Source: Lutraria lutraria
Lineage: Eukaryota; Mollusca; Bivalvia; Venerida; Mactridae
Length of the DNA: 64,000 nucleotides
Assembly: GCA_964023205.1 (NCBI GenBank)
Contig: OZ026840.1
Span: 26,602,064-26,666,063 of the forward strand
Direction: 5' to 3'
A model generated the notes under the pieces. It did not search any database. It was not told where the DNA came from and was given only the letters and a program-made list of their open reading frames with translations. Made by a program: the position numbers and the translations under genes. Positions 10,286 through 26,170 of this stretch are shown piece by piece (position 1 is the first letter of the stretch; the number at the start of each line of letters is the position of its first letter).

Positions 10286-13200
10286 ATCAACCGAACACGT
10301 GCACAAATACCTTGATATATATGTTCCGATTCTCGTCAGACAGTGTGCCGCTGTGGCGCAGTCGGTAGAGCGTCGGACATTGAAAGCTTTCGTGTACATT
10401 TTGTGGCGGGTTCGAGCCCGGCCACGTGTCAATTTTTTAATTTTTTTATTTAGCGTTATACAGGTTACAAAGCGTTGCGCAATCGCTTGGAGTTTGTTTC
10501 TTGCAATTAAGAATGAAATAGAAACAACATATTGTGTACGTTTTGCATTAATACTCAGTTACTACTTGTACAATTGTGTCTAGCGGTACGACGGATATAT
10601 TTCTACTCTAAGTTCGCTAAATATCTATTAATTGCAGATCTCTGCAATAATAGCGATTGCTATTCGCATATCACAAGGGGCTTACTTAAACGAAACCAGC
10701 CACATGGCGTTAGTTTGATATGTTGCACTATGCACCAGTCAATGCTATTGTATCGTGCTATCATTATGTGTTGGGTTATTGTCGTTGGCAACAATGTGCA
10801 TAATTATGGTATATAGGTATCTTAGTGTGAATTTCACAAGCAGCGCGGGTCGTAGATGGACTTGTCTATGTTCTTTAGTGATTGAAACTGAACGATTTCA
10901 TTTGATATTAGTTATATAGAGACTGAGCATGTACGGTTACATGGGTATGTAAGACGGACATATGGTGAATCAGTATACATGCAATAGTTGAGTAAGTATA
11001 ATGGTTTGTTAGTGCATGCACATTGGTGTGCTTGCATTACCGAATTGCATTTGTTTAAAAGCTATCAGTCTGAGAAAAGTGGAACCGACTAATCGCAGAA
11101 CAATTCCAAATCGAATGAGGGAGACCAGGCACCGCATTGAAACTGTGTATGCTATATTTGCGAACTTAACACATTAAGAATGTAAGTAAGCAGATGCGGA
11201 GAGAACTGTCTGACTGATTTGGGGGCCGTCTTGTGTCAAACACCCCCTACGCCCCATGCTTGGTAGGAACTATATAAGCCCTGATATGTGTAAGAATACG
11301 ACTTAACTGAAAATGTCATTCATCGTTTTACAATCTCAGATTGCATGCAGTTGGTAGATATATACATGGTAAGATGCACACATTTTTTGTCACACCCTGT
11401 AGGTAACAAACACGCATAAGCGTGCATCGTCAACAAAGGGAAGTAACCCAATTGCGTACAGGAAACGCACTACCAGAGTATCTAGGACTGCATGGGAAAT
11501 GGTTATATGGTCATATATCCACGTATGCATGTTATAATAAATTTTGAAAGCGTAAAACATGTCAAGTTTACAGTAATATGAAACCAATCAACCGAACACG
11601 TGCACAAATACCTTGATATATATGTTCCGATTCTCGTCAGACAGTGTGCCGCTGTGGCGCAGTCGGTAGAGCGTCGGACATTGAAAGCTTTCGTGTACAT
11701 TTTGTGGCGGGTTCGAGCCCGGCCACGTGTCAATTTTTTAATTTTTTTATTTAGCGTTATACAGGTTACAAAGCGTTGCGCAATCGCTTGGAGTTTGTTT
11801 CTTGCAATTAAGAATGAAATAGAAACAACATATTGTGTACGTTTTGCATTAATACTCAGTTACTACTTGTACAATTGTGTATAGCGGTACGACGGATATA
11901 TTTCTACTCTAAGTTCGCTAAATATCTATTAATTGCAGATCTCTGCAATAATAGCGATTGCTATTCGCATATCACAAGGGGCTTACTTAAACGAAACCAG
12001 CCACATGGCGTTAGTTTGATATGTTGCACTATGTACCAGTCAATGCTATTGTATCGTGCTATCATTACGTGTTGGGTTATTGTCGTTGGCAACAATGTGC
12101 ATAATTATGGTATATAGGTATCTTAGTGTGAATTTCTCAAGCAGCGCGGGTCGTAGATGGACTTGTCTATGTTCTTTAGTGGTTGAAACTGAACGATTTC
12201 ATTTGATATTAGTTATATAGAGACTGAGCATGTACGGTTACATGGGTATGTAAGATTGACATATGGTGAATCAGTATACATGCAATAGTTGAGTAAGTAT
12301 AATGGTTTGTTAGTGCATGCACATTGGTGTGCTTGCATTACCGAATTGCATTTGTTTTAAAACTATCAGTCTGAGAAAAGTGGAACCGACTAATCGCAGA
12401 ACAATTCCAAATCGAATGAGGGAGACCAGGCACCGCATTGAAATTGTGTATGCTATATTTGCGAACTTAACACATTAAGAATGTAAGTAAGCAGATGCGG
12501 AGAGAACTGTCTGACTGATTTGGGGGCCGTCTTGTGTCAAACACCCCCTACGCCCCATGCTTGGTAGGAACTATATAAGCCCGGATATGTGTAAGAATAC
12601 GACTTAACTGAAAATGTCATTCATCGTTTTACAATCTCAGATTGCATGCAGTTGGTAGATATTTACTTGGTAAGATGCACACATTTTTTGTCACACCCTG
12701 TAGGTAACAAACACGCATAAGCGTGCATCGTCAACAAAGGGAAGTAACCCAATTGCGTACAGGAAACGCACAACCAGAGTATCTAGGACTGCATGGGAAA
12801 TGGTTATATGGTCATATATCCACGTATGCATGTTATAATAAATTTTGAAAGCGTAAAACATGTCAAGTTTACAGTAATATGAAACCAATCAACCGAACAC
12901 GTGCACAAATACCTTGATATATATGTTCCGATTCTCGTCAGACAGTGTGCCGCTGTGGCGCAGTCGGTAGAGCGTCGGACATTGAAAGCTTTCGTGTACA
13001 TTTTGTGGCGGGTTCGAGCCCGGCCACGTGTCAATTTTTTAATTTTTTTATTTAGCGTTATACAGGTTACAAAGCGTTGCGCAATCGCTTGGAGTTTGTT
13101 TCTTGCAATTAAGAATGAAATAGAAACAACATATTGTGTACGTTTTGCATTAATACTCAGTTACTACTTGTACAATTGTGTCTAGCGGTACGACGGATAT

Positions 13201-15700
13201 ATTTCTACTCTAAGTTCGCTAAATATCTATTAATTGCAGATCTCTGCAATAATAGCGATTGCTATTCGCATATCACAAGGGGCTTACTTAAACGAAACCA
13301 GCCACATGGCGTTAGTTTGATATGTTGCACTATGTACCAGTCAATGCTATTGTATCGTGCTATCATTACGTGTTGGGTTATTGTCGTTGGCAACAATGTG
13401 CATAATTATGGTATATAGGTATCTTAGTGTGAATTTCACAAGCAGCGCGGGTCGTAGATGGACTTGTCTATGTTCTTTAGTGGTTGAAACTGAACGATTT
13501 CATTTGATATTAGTTATATAGAGACTGAGCATGTACGGTTACATGGGTATGTAAGACGGACATATGGTGAAACAGTATACATGCAATAGTTGAGTAAGTA
13601 TAATGGTTTGTTAGTGCATGCACATTGGTGTGCTTGCATTACCGAATTGCATTTGTTTAAAAACTATCAGTCTGAGAAAAGTGGAACCGACTAATCGCAG
13701 AACAATTCCAAATCGAATGAGGGAGACCAGGCACCGCATTGAAATTGTGTATGCTATATTTGCGAACTTAACACATTAAGAATGTAAGTAAGCAGATGCG
13801 GAGAGAACTGTCTGACTGATTTGGGGGCCGTCTTGTGTCAAACACCCCCTACGCCCCATGCTTGGTAGGAACTATATAAGCCCGGATATGTGTAAGAATA
13901 CGACTTAACTGAAAATGTCATTCATCGTTTTACAATCTCAGATTGCATGCAGTTGGTAGATATATACTTGGTAAGATGCACACATTTTTTGTCACACCCT
14001 GTAGGTAACAAACACGCATAAGCGTGCATCGTCAACAAAGGGAAGTAACCCAATTGCGTACAGGAAACGCACAACCAGAGTATCTAGGACTGCATGGGAA
14101 ATGGTTATATGGTCATATATCCACGTATGCATGTTATAATAAATTTTGAAAGCGTAAAACATGTCAAGTTTACAGTAATATGAAACCAATCAACCGAACA
14201 CGTGCACAAATACCTTGATATATATGTTCCGATTCTCGTCAGACAGTGTGCCGCTGTGGCGCAGTCGGTAGAGCGTCGGACATTGAAAGCTTTCGTGTAC
14301 ATTTTGTGGCGGGTTCGAGCCCGGCCACGTGTCAATTTTTTAATTTTTTTATTTAGCGTTATACAGGTTACAAAGCGTTGCGCAATCGCTTGGAGTTTGT
14401 TTCTTGCAATTAAGAATGAAATAGAAACAACATATTGTGTACGTTTTGCATTAATACTCAGTTACTACTTGTACAATTGTGTCTAGCGGTACGACGGATA
14501 TATTTCTACTCTAAGTTCGCTAAATATCTATTAATTGCAGATCTCTGCAATAATAGCGATTGCTATTCGCATATCACAAGGGGCTTACTTAAACGAAACC
14601 AGCCACATGGCGTTAGTTTGATATGTTGCACTATGTACCAGTCAATGCTATTGTATCGTGCTATCATTACGTGTTGGGTTATTGTCGTTGGCAACAATGT
14701 GCATAATTATGGTATATAGGTATCTTAGTGTGAATTTCACAAGCAGCGCGGGTCGTAGATGGACTTGTCTATGTTCTTTAGTGGTTGAAACTGAACGATT
14801 TCATTTGATATTAGTTATATAGAGACTGAGCATGTACGGTTACATGGGTATGTAAGACGGACATATGGTGAATCAGTATACATGCAATAGTTGAGTAAGT
14901 ATAATGGTTTGTTAGTGCATGCACATTGGTGTGCTTGCATTACCGAATTGCATTTGTTTAAAAACTATCAGTCTGAGAAAAGTGGAACCGACTAATCGCA
15001 GAACAATTCCAAATCGAATGAGGGAGACCAGGCACCGCATTGAAATTGTGTATGCTATATTTGCGAACTTAACACATTAAGAATGTAAGTAAGCAGATGC
15101 GGAGAGAACTGTCTGACTGATTTGGGGGCCGTCTTGTGTCAAACACCCCCTACGCCCCATGCTTGGTAGGAACTATATAAGCCCGGATATGTGTAAGAAT
15201 ACGACTTAACTGAAAATGTCATTCATCGTTTTACAATCTCAGATTGCATGCAGTTGGTAGATATATACTTGGTAAGATGCACACATTTTTTGTCACACCC
15301 TGTAGGTAACAAACACGCATAAGCGTGCATCGTCAACAAAGGGAAGTAACCCAATTGCGTACAGGAAACGCACAACCAGAGTATCTAGGACTGCATGGGA
15401 AATGGTTATATGGTCATATATCCACGTATGCATGTTATAATAAATTTTGAAAGCGTAAAACATGTCAAGTTTACAGTAATATGAAACCAATCAACCGAAC
15501 ACGTGCACAAATACCTTGATATATATGTTCCGATTCTCGTCAGACAGTGTGCCGCTGTGGCGCAGTCGGTAGAGCGTCGGACATTGAAAGCTTTCGTGTA
15601 CATTTTGTGGCGGGTTCGAGCCCGGCCACGTGTCAATTTTTTAATTTTTTTATTTAGCGTTATACAGGTTACAAAGCGTTGCGCAATCGCTTGGAGTTTG
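10286..15700 (+). repeat. Highly homogenised run of satellite units
   Basis: The five tRNA-like-to-hairpin segments starting near 10299, 11600, 12901, 14202 and 15503 share private variants: a T6-AA-T7 tract, CAGGTTACAAAGCGTTGCGC, and near-identical sequence throughout. Their neighbours on both sides differ, so this looks like one recent amplification or conversion tract. The unit at 19461 shares some of the variants. Confidence 0.75.
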
Positions 15701-18700
15701 TTTCTTGCAATTAAGAATGAAATAGAAACAACATATTGTGTACGTTTTGCATTAATACTCAGTTACTACTTGTACAATTGTGTCTAGCGGTACGACGGAT
15801 ATATTTCTACTCTAAGTTCGCTAAATATCTATTAATTGCAGATCTCTGCAATAATAGCGATTGCTATTCGCATATCACAAGGGGCTTACTTAAACGAAAC
15901 CAGCCACATGGCGTTAGTTTGATATGTTGCACTATGCACCAGTCAATGCTATTGTATCGTGCTATCATTACGTGTTGGGTTATTGTCGTTGGCAACAATG
16001 TGCATAATTATGGTATATAGGTATCTTAGTGTGAAATTCACAAGCAGCGCGGGTCGTAGATGGACTTGTCTATGTTCTTTAGTGGTTGAAACTGAACGAT
16101 TTCATTTGATATTAGTTATATAGAGACTGAGCATGTACGGTTACATGGGTATGTAAGACGGACATATGGTGAATCAGTATACATGCAATAGTTGAGTAAG
16201 TATAATGGTTTGTTAGTGCATGCACATTGGTGTGCTTGCATTACCGAATTGCATTTGTTTAAAAACTATCAGTCGGAGAAAAGTGGAACCGACTAATCGC
16301 AGAACAATTCCAAATCGAATGAGGGAGACCAGGCACCGCATTGAAATTGTGTATGCTATATTTGCGAACTTAACACATTAAGAATGTAAGTAAGCAGATG
16401 CGGAGAGAACTGTCTGACTGATTTGGGGGCCGTCTTGTGTCAAACACCCCCTACGCCCCATGCTTGGTAGGAACTATATAAGCCCGGATATGTGTAAGAA
16501 TACGACTTAACTGAAAATGTCATTCATCGTTTTACAATCTCAGATTGCATGCAGTTGGTAGATATATACTTGGTAAGATGCACACATTTTTTGTCACACC
16601 CTGTAGGTAACAAACACGCATAAGCGTGCATCGTCAACAAAGGGAAGTAACCCAATTGCGTACAGGAAACGCACAACCAGAGTATCTAGGACTGCATGGG
16701 AAATGGTTATATGGTCATATATCCACGTATGCATGTTATAATAAATTTTGAAAGCGTAAAACATGTCAAGTTTACAGTAATATGAAACCAATCAACCGAA
16801 CACGTGCACAAATACCTTGATATATATGATCCGATTCTCGTCAGACAGTGTGCCGCTGTGGCGCAGTCGGTAGAGCGTCGGACATTGAAAGCTTTCGTGT
16901 ACATTTTGTGGCGGGTTCGAGCCCGGCCACGTGTCAATTTTTTATTTTTTTTATTTAGCGTTATACAGGTTAAAAAGCGTTACGCAATCGCTTGGAGTTT
17001 GTTTCTTGCAATTAAGAATGAAATAGAAAGAACATATTGTGTACGTTTTGCATTAATACTCAGTTACTACTTGTACAATTGTGTCTAGCGGTACGACGGA
17101 TATATTTCTACTCTAAGTTCGCTAAATATCAATTAATCGCAGATCTCTGTAATAATAGCGATTGCTATTCGCATATCACAAGGGGCTTACTTAAACGAAA
17201 CCAGCCACATGGCGTTAGTTTGATATGTTGCACTATGCACCAGTCAATGCTATTGTATCGTGCTATCATTACGTGTTGGGTTATTGTCGTTGGCAACAAT
17301 GTGCATAATTATGGTATATAGGTATCTTAGTGTGAATTTCACAAGCAGCGCTGGTCGTAGATGGACTTGTCTATGTTCTTTAGTGGTTGAAACTGAACGA
17401 TTTCATTTGATATTAGTTATATAGAGACTGAGCATGTACGGTTACATGGGTATGTAAGACGGACATATGGTGAATCAGTATACATGCAATAGTTGAGTAA
17501 GTATAATGGTTTGTTAGTGCATGCACATTGGTGTGCTTGCATTACCGAATTGCATTTGTTTAAAAACTATCAGTCGGAGAAAAGTGGAACCGACTAATCG
17601 CAGAACAATTCCAAATCGAATGAGGGAGACCAGGCACCGCATTGAAATTGTGTATGCTATATTTGCGAACTTAACACATTAAGAATGTAAGTAAGCAGAT
17701 GCGGAGAGAACTGTCTGACTGATTTGGGGGCCGTCTTGTGTCAAACACCCCCTACGCCCCATGCTTGGTAGGAACTATATAAGCCCGGATATGTGTAAGA
17801 ATACGACTTAACTGAAAATGCCATTCATCGTTTTACAATCTCAGATTGCATGCAGTTGGTAGATATATACTTGGTAAGATGCACACATTTTTTGTCACAC
17901 CCTGTAGGTAACAAACACGCATAAGCGTGCATCGTCAACAAAGGGAAGTAACCCAATTGCGTACAGGAAACGCACAACCAGAGTATCTAGGACTGCATGG
18001 GAAATGGTTATATGGTCATATATCCACGTATGCATGTTATAATAAATTTTGAAAGCGTAAAACATGTCAAGTTTACAGTAATATGAAACCAATCAACCGA
18101 ACACGTGCACAAATACCTTGATATATATGATCCGATTCTCGTCAGACAGTGTGCCGCTGTGGCGCAGTCGGTAGAGCGTCGGACATTGAAAGCTTTCGTG
18201 TACATTTTGTGGCGGGTTCGAGCCCGGCCACGTGTCAATTTTTTATTTTTTCTATTTAGCGTTATACAGGTGAAAAAGCGTTGCGCAATCGCTTGGAGTT
18301 TGTTTCTTGCAATTAAGAATGAAATAGAAAGAACATATTGTGTACGTTTTGCATTAATACTCAGTTACTACTTGTACAATTGTGTCTAGCGGTACGACGG
18401 ATATATTTCTACTCTAAGTTCGCTAAATATCAATTAATTGCAGATCTCTGTAATAATAGCGATTGCTATTCGCATATCACAAGGGGCTTACTTAAACGAA
18501 ACCAGCCACATGGCGTTAGTTTGATATGTTGCACTATGCACCAGTCAATGCTATTGTATCGTGCTATCATTACTTGTTGGGTTATTGTCGTTGGCAACAA
18601 TGGGCATAATTATGGTATATAGGTATCTTAGTGTGAATTTCACAAGCAGCGCTGGTCGTAGATGGACTTGTCTATGTTCTTTAGTGGTTGAAACTGAACG

Positions 18701-21700
18701 ATTTCATTTGATATTAGTTATATAGAGACTGAGCATGTACGGTTACATGGGTATGTAAGACGGACATATGGTGAATCAGTATACATGCAATAGTTGAGTA
18801 AGTATAATGGTTTGTTAGTGCATGCACATTGGTGTGCTTGCATTACCGAATTGCATTTGTTTAAAAACTATCAGTCGGAGAAAAGTGGAACCGACTAATC
18901 GCAGAACAATTCCAAATCGAATGAGGGAGACCAGGCACCGCATTGAAATTGTGTATGCTATATTTGCGAACTTAACACATTAAGAATGTAAGTAAGCAGA
19001 TGCGGAGAGAACTGTCTGACTGATTTGGGGGCCGTCTTGTGTCAAACACCCCCTACGCCCCATGCTTGGTAGGAACTATATAAGCCCGGATATGTGTAAG
19101 AATACGACTTAACTGAAAATGTCATTCATCGTTTTACAATCTCAAATTGCATGCAGTTGGTAGATATATACTTGGTAAGATGCACACATTTTTTGTCACA
19201 CCCTGTAGGTAACAAACACGCATAAGCGTGCATCGTCAACAAAGGGAAGTAACCCAATTGCGTACAGGAAACGCACAACCAGAGTATCTAGGACTGCATG
19301 GGAAATGGTTATATGGTCATATATCCACGTATGCATGTTATAATAAATTTTGAAAGCGTAAAACATGTCAAGTTTACAGTAATTTGAAACCAATCAACCG
19401 AACACGTGCACAAATACCTTGATATATATGTTCCGATTCTCGTCAGACAGTGTGCCGCTGTGGCGCAGTCGGTAGAGCGTCGGACATTGAAAGCTTTCGT
19501 GTACATTTTGTGGCGGGTTCGAGCCCGGCCACGTGTCAATTTTTTAATTTTTTTATTTAGCGTTTTACAGGTTACAAAGCGTTGCGCAATCGCTTTTGAG
19601 TTTGTTTCTTGCAATTAAGAATGAAATAGAAAGAACATATTGTGTACGTTTTGCATTAATACTCAGTTACTACTTGTACAATTGTGTCTAGCGGTACGAC
19701 GGATATATTTCTACTCTAAGTTCGCTAAATATCTATTAATTGCAGATCTCTGTAATAATAGCAATTGCTATTCGCATATCACAAGGGGCTTACTTAAACG
19801 AAACCAGCCACATGGCGTTAGTTTGATATGTTGCACTATGCACCAGTCAATGCTATTGTATCGTGCTATCATTACTTGTTGGGTTATTGTCGTTGGCAAC
19901 AATGTGCATAATTATGGTATATAGGTATCTTAGTGTGAATTTCACAAGCAGCGCGGGTCGTAGATGGACTTGTCTATGTTCTTTAGTGGTTGAAACTGAA
20001 CGATTTCATTTGATATTAGTTATATAGAGACTGAGCATGTACGGTTACATGGGTATGTAAGACGGACATATGGTGAATCAGTATACATACAATAGTTGAG
20101 TAAGTATAATGGTTTGTTAGTGCATGCACATTGGTGTGCTTGCATTACCGAATTGCATTTGTTTAAAAACTATCAGTCGGAGAAAAGTGGAACCGACTAA
20201 TCGCAGAACAATTCCAAATCGAATGAGGGAGACCAGGCACCGCATTGAAATTGTGTATGCTATATTTGCGAATTTAACACATTAAAAATGTAAGTAAGCA
20301 GATGCGGAGAGAACTGTCTAACTGATTTGGGGGCCGTCTTGTCTCAAACACCCCCTACGCCCCATGCTTGGTAGGAACTATATAAGCCCGGATATGTGTA
20401 AGAATACGACTTAACTGAAAATGTCATTCATCGTTTTATAATCTCAGATTGCATGCAGTTGGTAGATATATACTTGGTAAGATGCACACATTTTTTGTCA
20501 CACCCTGTAGGTAACAAACACGCATAAGCGTGCATCGTCAACAAAGGGAAGTAACCCAATTGCGTACAGGAAACGCACAACCAGAGTATCTAGGACTGCA
20601 TGGGAAATGGTTATATGGTCATATATCCACGTATGCATGTTATAATAAATTTTGAAAGCGTAAAACATGTCAAGTTTACAGTAATATGAAACCAATCAAC
20701 CGAACACGTGCACAAATACCTTGATATATATGTTCCGATTCTCGTCAGACAGTGTGCCGCTGTGGCGCAGTCGGTAGAGCGTCGGACATTGAAAGGTTTC
20801 GTGTACATTTTGTGGCGGGTTCGAGCCCGGCCACGTGTCAATTTTTTATTTTTTTTATTTAGCGTTATACAGGCTACAAAGCGTTACGCAATCGCTTGGA
20901 GTTTGTTTCTTGCAATTAAGAATGAAATAGAAACAACATATTGTGTACGTTTTGCATTAATACTCAGTTACTACTTGTACAATTGTGTCTAGCGGTACGA
21001 CGGATATATTTCTACTCTAAGTTCGCTAAATATATATTAATTGCAGTTCTCTGCAATAATAGCGATTGCTGTTAGCATATCACAAGGGGCTTACTTAAAC
21101 GAAACCAGCCACATGGCGTTAGTTTGATATGTTGCACTATGCACCAGTCAATGCTATTGTATCGTGCTATCATTACGTGTTGGGTTATTGTCGTTGGCAA
21201 CAATGTGCATAATTATGGTATATAGGTATCTTACTGTGAATTTCACAAGCAGCGCGGGTCGTAGATGGACTTGTCTATGTTCTTTAGTGGTTGAAACTGA
21301 ACGATTTCATTTGATATTAGTTATATAGAGACTGAGCATGTACGGTTACATGGGTATGTTAAACGGACATATGGTGAATCAGTATACATGCAATAGTTGA
21401 GTAAGTATAATGGTTTGTTAGTGCATGCACATTGGTGTGCTTGCATTACCGAATTGCATTTGTTTAAAAACTATCAGTCTGAGAAAAGTGGAACCGACTA
21501 ATCGCAGAACAATGCCAAATCGAATGAGGGAGACCAGGCACCGCATTGAAATTGTGTATGCTATATTTGCGAACTTAACACATTAAGAATGTAAGTAAGC
21601 AGATGCGGAGAGAACTGTCTGACTGATTTGGGGGCCGTCTTGTGTCACACCCCCCCCCTACGCCCCATGCTTGGTAGGAACTATATAAGCCCGGATATGT

Positions 21701-24700
21701 GTAAGAATACGACTTAACTGAAAATGTCATTCATCGTTTTACAATCTCAGATTGCACGCAGTTGGTAGATATATACTTGGTAAGATGCACACATTTTTTG
21801 TCACACCCTGTAGGTAACAAACACGCATAAGCGTGCATCGTCAACAAAGGGAAGTAACCCAATTGCGTACAGGAAACGCACAACCAGAGTATCTAGGACT
21901 GCATGGGAAATGGTTATATGGTCATATATCCACGTATGCATGTTATAATAAATTTTGAAAGCGTAAAACATGTCAAGTTAACAGTAATATGAAACCAATC
22001 AACCGAACACGTGCACAAATACCTTGATATATATGTTCCGATTCTCGTCAGACAGTGTGCCGCTGTGGCGCAGTCGGTAGAGCGTCGGACATTGAAAGCT
22101 TTCGTGCACATTTTGTGGCGGGTTCGAGCCCGGCCACGTGTCAATTTTTTATTTTTTTTATTTAGCGTTATACAGGCTACAAAGCGTTACGCAATCGCTT
22201 GGAGTTTGTTTCTTGCAATTAAGAATGAAATAGAAACAACATATTGTGTACGTTTTGCATTAATACTCAGTTACTACTTGTACAATTGTGTCTAGCGGTA
22301 CGACGTATATATTTCTACTCTAAGTTCGCTAAATATCTATTAATTGCAGATCTCTGCAATAATAGCGATTGCTATTCGCATATCACAAGGGGCTTACTTC
22401 AACGAAACCAGCCACATGGCGTTAGTTTGATATGTTGCACTATGCACCAGTCAATGCCATTGTATCGTGCTATCATTACTTGTTGGGTTATTGTCGTTGG
22501 CAACAATGTGCATAATTATGGTATATAGGTATCTTAGTGTGAATTTCACAAGCAGCGCGGGTCGTAGATGGTCTTGTTTATGTTCTTTAGTGGTTGAAAC
22601 TGAACGATTTCATTTGATATTAGTTAGATAGAGACTGAGCATGTACGGTTACATGGGTATGTAAGACGGACATATGGTGAATCAGTATACATGCAATAGA
22701 TGAGTAGGTATAATGGTTTGTTAGTGCATGCACATTGGTGTGCTTGCATTACCGAATTGCATTTGTTTAAAAACTATCAGTCTGAGAAAAGTGGAACCGA
22801 CTAATCGCAGAACAATTCCAAATCGAATGAGGGAGACCAGGCACCGCATTGAAATTGTGTATGCTATATTTGCGAACTTAACACATTAAGAATGTAAGTA
22901 AGCAGATGCGGAGAGAACTGTCTGACTGATTTGGGGGCCGTCTTGTATCAAACACCCCCTACGCCCAATTCTTGGTAGCAACTATATAAACCCGGATATG
23001 TGTAAGAATACGACTTAACTGAAAATGTCATTCATCGTTTTACAATCTCAGATTGCATGCAGTTGGTAGATATATACTTGGTAAGATGCACACATTTTTT
23101 GTCACACCCTGTAGGTAACAAACACGCATAAGCGTGCATCGTCAACAAAGGGAAGTAACCCAATTGCGTACAGGAAACGCACAACCAGAGTATCTAGGAC
23201 TGCATGGGAAATGGTTTTATGGTCATATATCCACGTATGCATGTTATAATAAATTTTGAAAGCGTAAAACATGTCAATTTTACAGTAATATGAAACCAAT
23301 CAACCGAACACGTGCACAAATACCTTGATATATATGTTCCTATTCTCGTCAGACAGTGTGCCGCTGTGGCCCAGTCGGTAGAGCGTCGGACATTGAAAGC
23401 TTTCGTGTACATTTTGTGGCGGGTTCGAGCCCGGCCATGTGTCAATTTTTAATTTTGTTTTATTTAGCGTTATACAGGCTACAAAGCGTTACGCAATCGC
23501 TTGGTGTTTGTTTCTTGCAATTAAGAATGAAATAGAAACAACATATTGTGTACGTTTTGCATTAATACTCAGTTACTACTTGTACAATTGTGTCTGGCGG
23601 TACGACGGATATATCTCTACTCTAAGTTCGCTAAATATCTATTAATTGCAGATCTCTGCAATAATAGCGATTGCTATTCGCATATCACAAGGGGCTTACT
23701 TAAACGAAACCAGCCACATGGCGTTAGTTTGATATGTTGCACTATGCACCAGTCAATGCTATTGTATCGTGCTATCATTACGTGTTGGGTTATTGTCGTT
23801 GGCAACAATGGGCATAATTATGGTATATAGGTATCTTAGTGTGAATTTCACAAGCAGCGCGGGTCGTAGATGGACTTGTCTATGTTCTTTAGTGGTTGAA
23901 ACTGAACGATTTCATTTGATATTAGTTATATAGAGACTGAGCATGTACGGTTACATGGGTATGTAAGACGGACATATGGTGAATCAGTATACATGCAATA
24001 GTTGAGTAAGTATAATGGTTTGTTAGTGCATGCACATTGGTGTGCTTGCATTACCGAATTGCATTTGTTTAAAAACTATCAGTCTGAGAAAAGTGGAACC
24101 GACTAATCGCAGAACAATTCCAAATCGAATGAGGGAGACCAGGCACCGCATTGAAATTGTGTATGCTATATTTGCGAACTTAACACATTAAGAATGTAAG
24201 TAAGCAGATGCGGAGAGAACTGTCTGACTGATTTGGGGGCCGTCTTGTGTCAAACACCCCCTACGCCCCATGCTTGGTAGGAACTATATAAGCCCGGATA
24301 TGTGTAAGAATACGACTTAACTGAAAATGTCATTCATCGTTTTACAATCTCAGATTGCATGCAGTTGGTAGATATATACTTGGTAAGATGCACACATTTT
24401 TTGTCACACCCTGTAGGTAACAAACACGCATAAGCGTGCATCGTCAACAAAGGGAAGTAACCCAATTGCGTACAGGAAACGCACAACCAGAGTATCTAGG
24501 ACTGCATGGGAAATGGTTATATGGTCATATATCCACGTATGCATGTTATAATAAATTTTGAAAGCGTAAAACATGTCAAGTTTACAGTAATATGAAACCA
24601 ATCAACCGAACACGTGCACAAATACCTTGATATATATGTTCCGATTCTCGTCAGACAGTGTACCGCTGTCGCGCAGTGGGTAGAGCGTCGGACATTGAAA

Positions 24701-26170
24701 GCTTTCGTGTACATTTTGTGGCGGGTTCGAGCCCGGCCACGTGTCGATTTTTTATTTTTTTTATTTAGCGTTATACAGACTACAAAGCATTACGCAATCG
24801 CTTGGAGTTTGTTTCTTGCAATTAAGAATGAAATAGAAACAACATATTGTGTACGTTTTGCATTAATACTCAGTTACTACTTGTACAATTGTGTCTAGCG
24901 GTACGACGGATATATTTCTACTCTAAGTTCGCTAAATATCTATTAATTGCAGATCTCTGCAATAATAGCGATTGCTATTCGCATATCACAAGGGGCTTAC
25001 TTAAACGAAACCAGCCACATGGCGTTAGTTTGATATGTTGCACTATGCACCAGTCAATGCTATTGTATCGTGCTATCATTACGTGTTGGGTTATTGTCGT
25101 TGGCAACAATGTGCATAATTATGGTATATAGGTATCTTAGTGTGAATTTTACAAGCAGCGCGGGTCGTAGATGGACTTGTCTATGTTCTTTAGTGGTTGA
25201 AACTGAACGATTTCATTTGATATTAGTTATATAGAGACTTAGCATGTACGGTTACATGGGTATGTAAGACGGACATATGGTGAATCAGTATACATGCAAT
25301 AGTTGAGTAAGTATAATGGTTTGTTAGTGCATGCACATTGGTGTGCTTGCATTACCGAATTGCATTTGTTTAAAAACTATCAGTCTGAGAAAAGTGGAAC
25401 CGACTAATCGCAGAACAATTCCAAATCGAATGAGGGAGACCAGGCACCGCATTGAAATTGTGTATGCTATATTTGCGAACTTAACACATTAAGAATGTAA
25501 GTAAGCAGATGCGGAGAGAACTGTCTGACTGATTTGGGGGCCGTCTTGTGTCAAACACCCCCTACGCCCCATGCTTGGTAGGAACTATATAAGCCCGGAT
25601 ATGTCTAAGAATACGACTTAACTGAAAATGTCATTCATAGTTTTACAATCTCAGATTGCATGCAGTTGGTAGATATATACTTGGTAAGATGCACACATTT
25701 TTTGTCACAACCTGTAGGTAACAAACACGCATAAGCGTGCATCGTCAACAAAGGGAAGTAACCCAATTGCGTACAGGAAACGCACAACCAGAGTATCTAG
25801 GACTGCATGGGAAATGGTTATATGGTCATATATCCACGTATGCATGTTATAATAAATTTTGAAAGCGTAAAACATGTCAATTTTACAGTAATATGAAACC
25901 AATCAACCGAACACGTGCACAAATACCTTGATATATAATTATGTTCCTATTCTCGTCAGACAGTGTGCCGCTGTGGCCCAGTCGGTAGAACGTCGGACAT
26001 TGAAAGCTTTCGTGTACATTTTGTGGCGGGTTCGAGCCCGGCCACGTGTCAATTTTTTATTTTTTTTTATTTAGCGTTATACAGGCTACAAAGCGTTACG
26101 CAATCGCTTGGTGTTTGTTTCTTGCAATTAAGAATGAAATAGAAACAACATATTGTGTACGTTTTGCATT

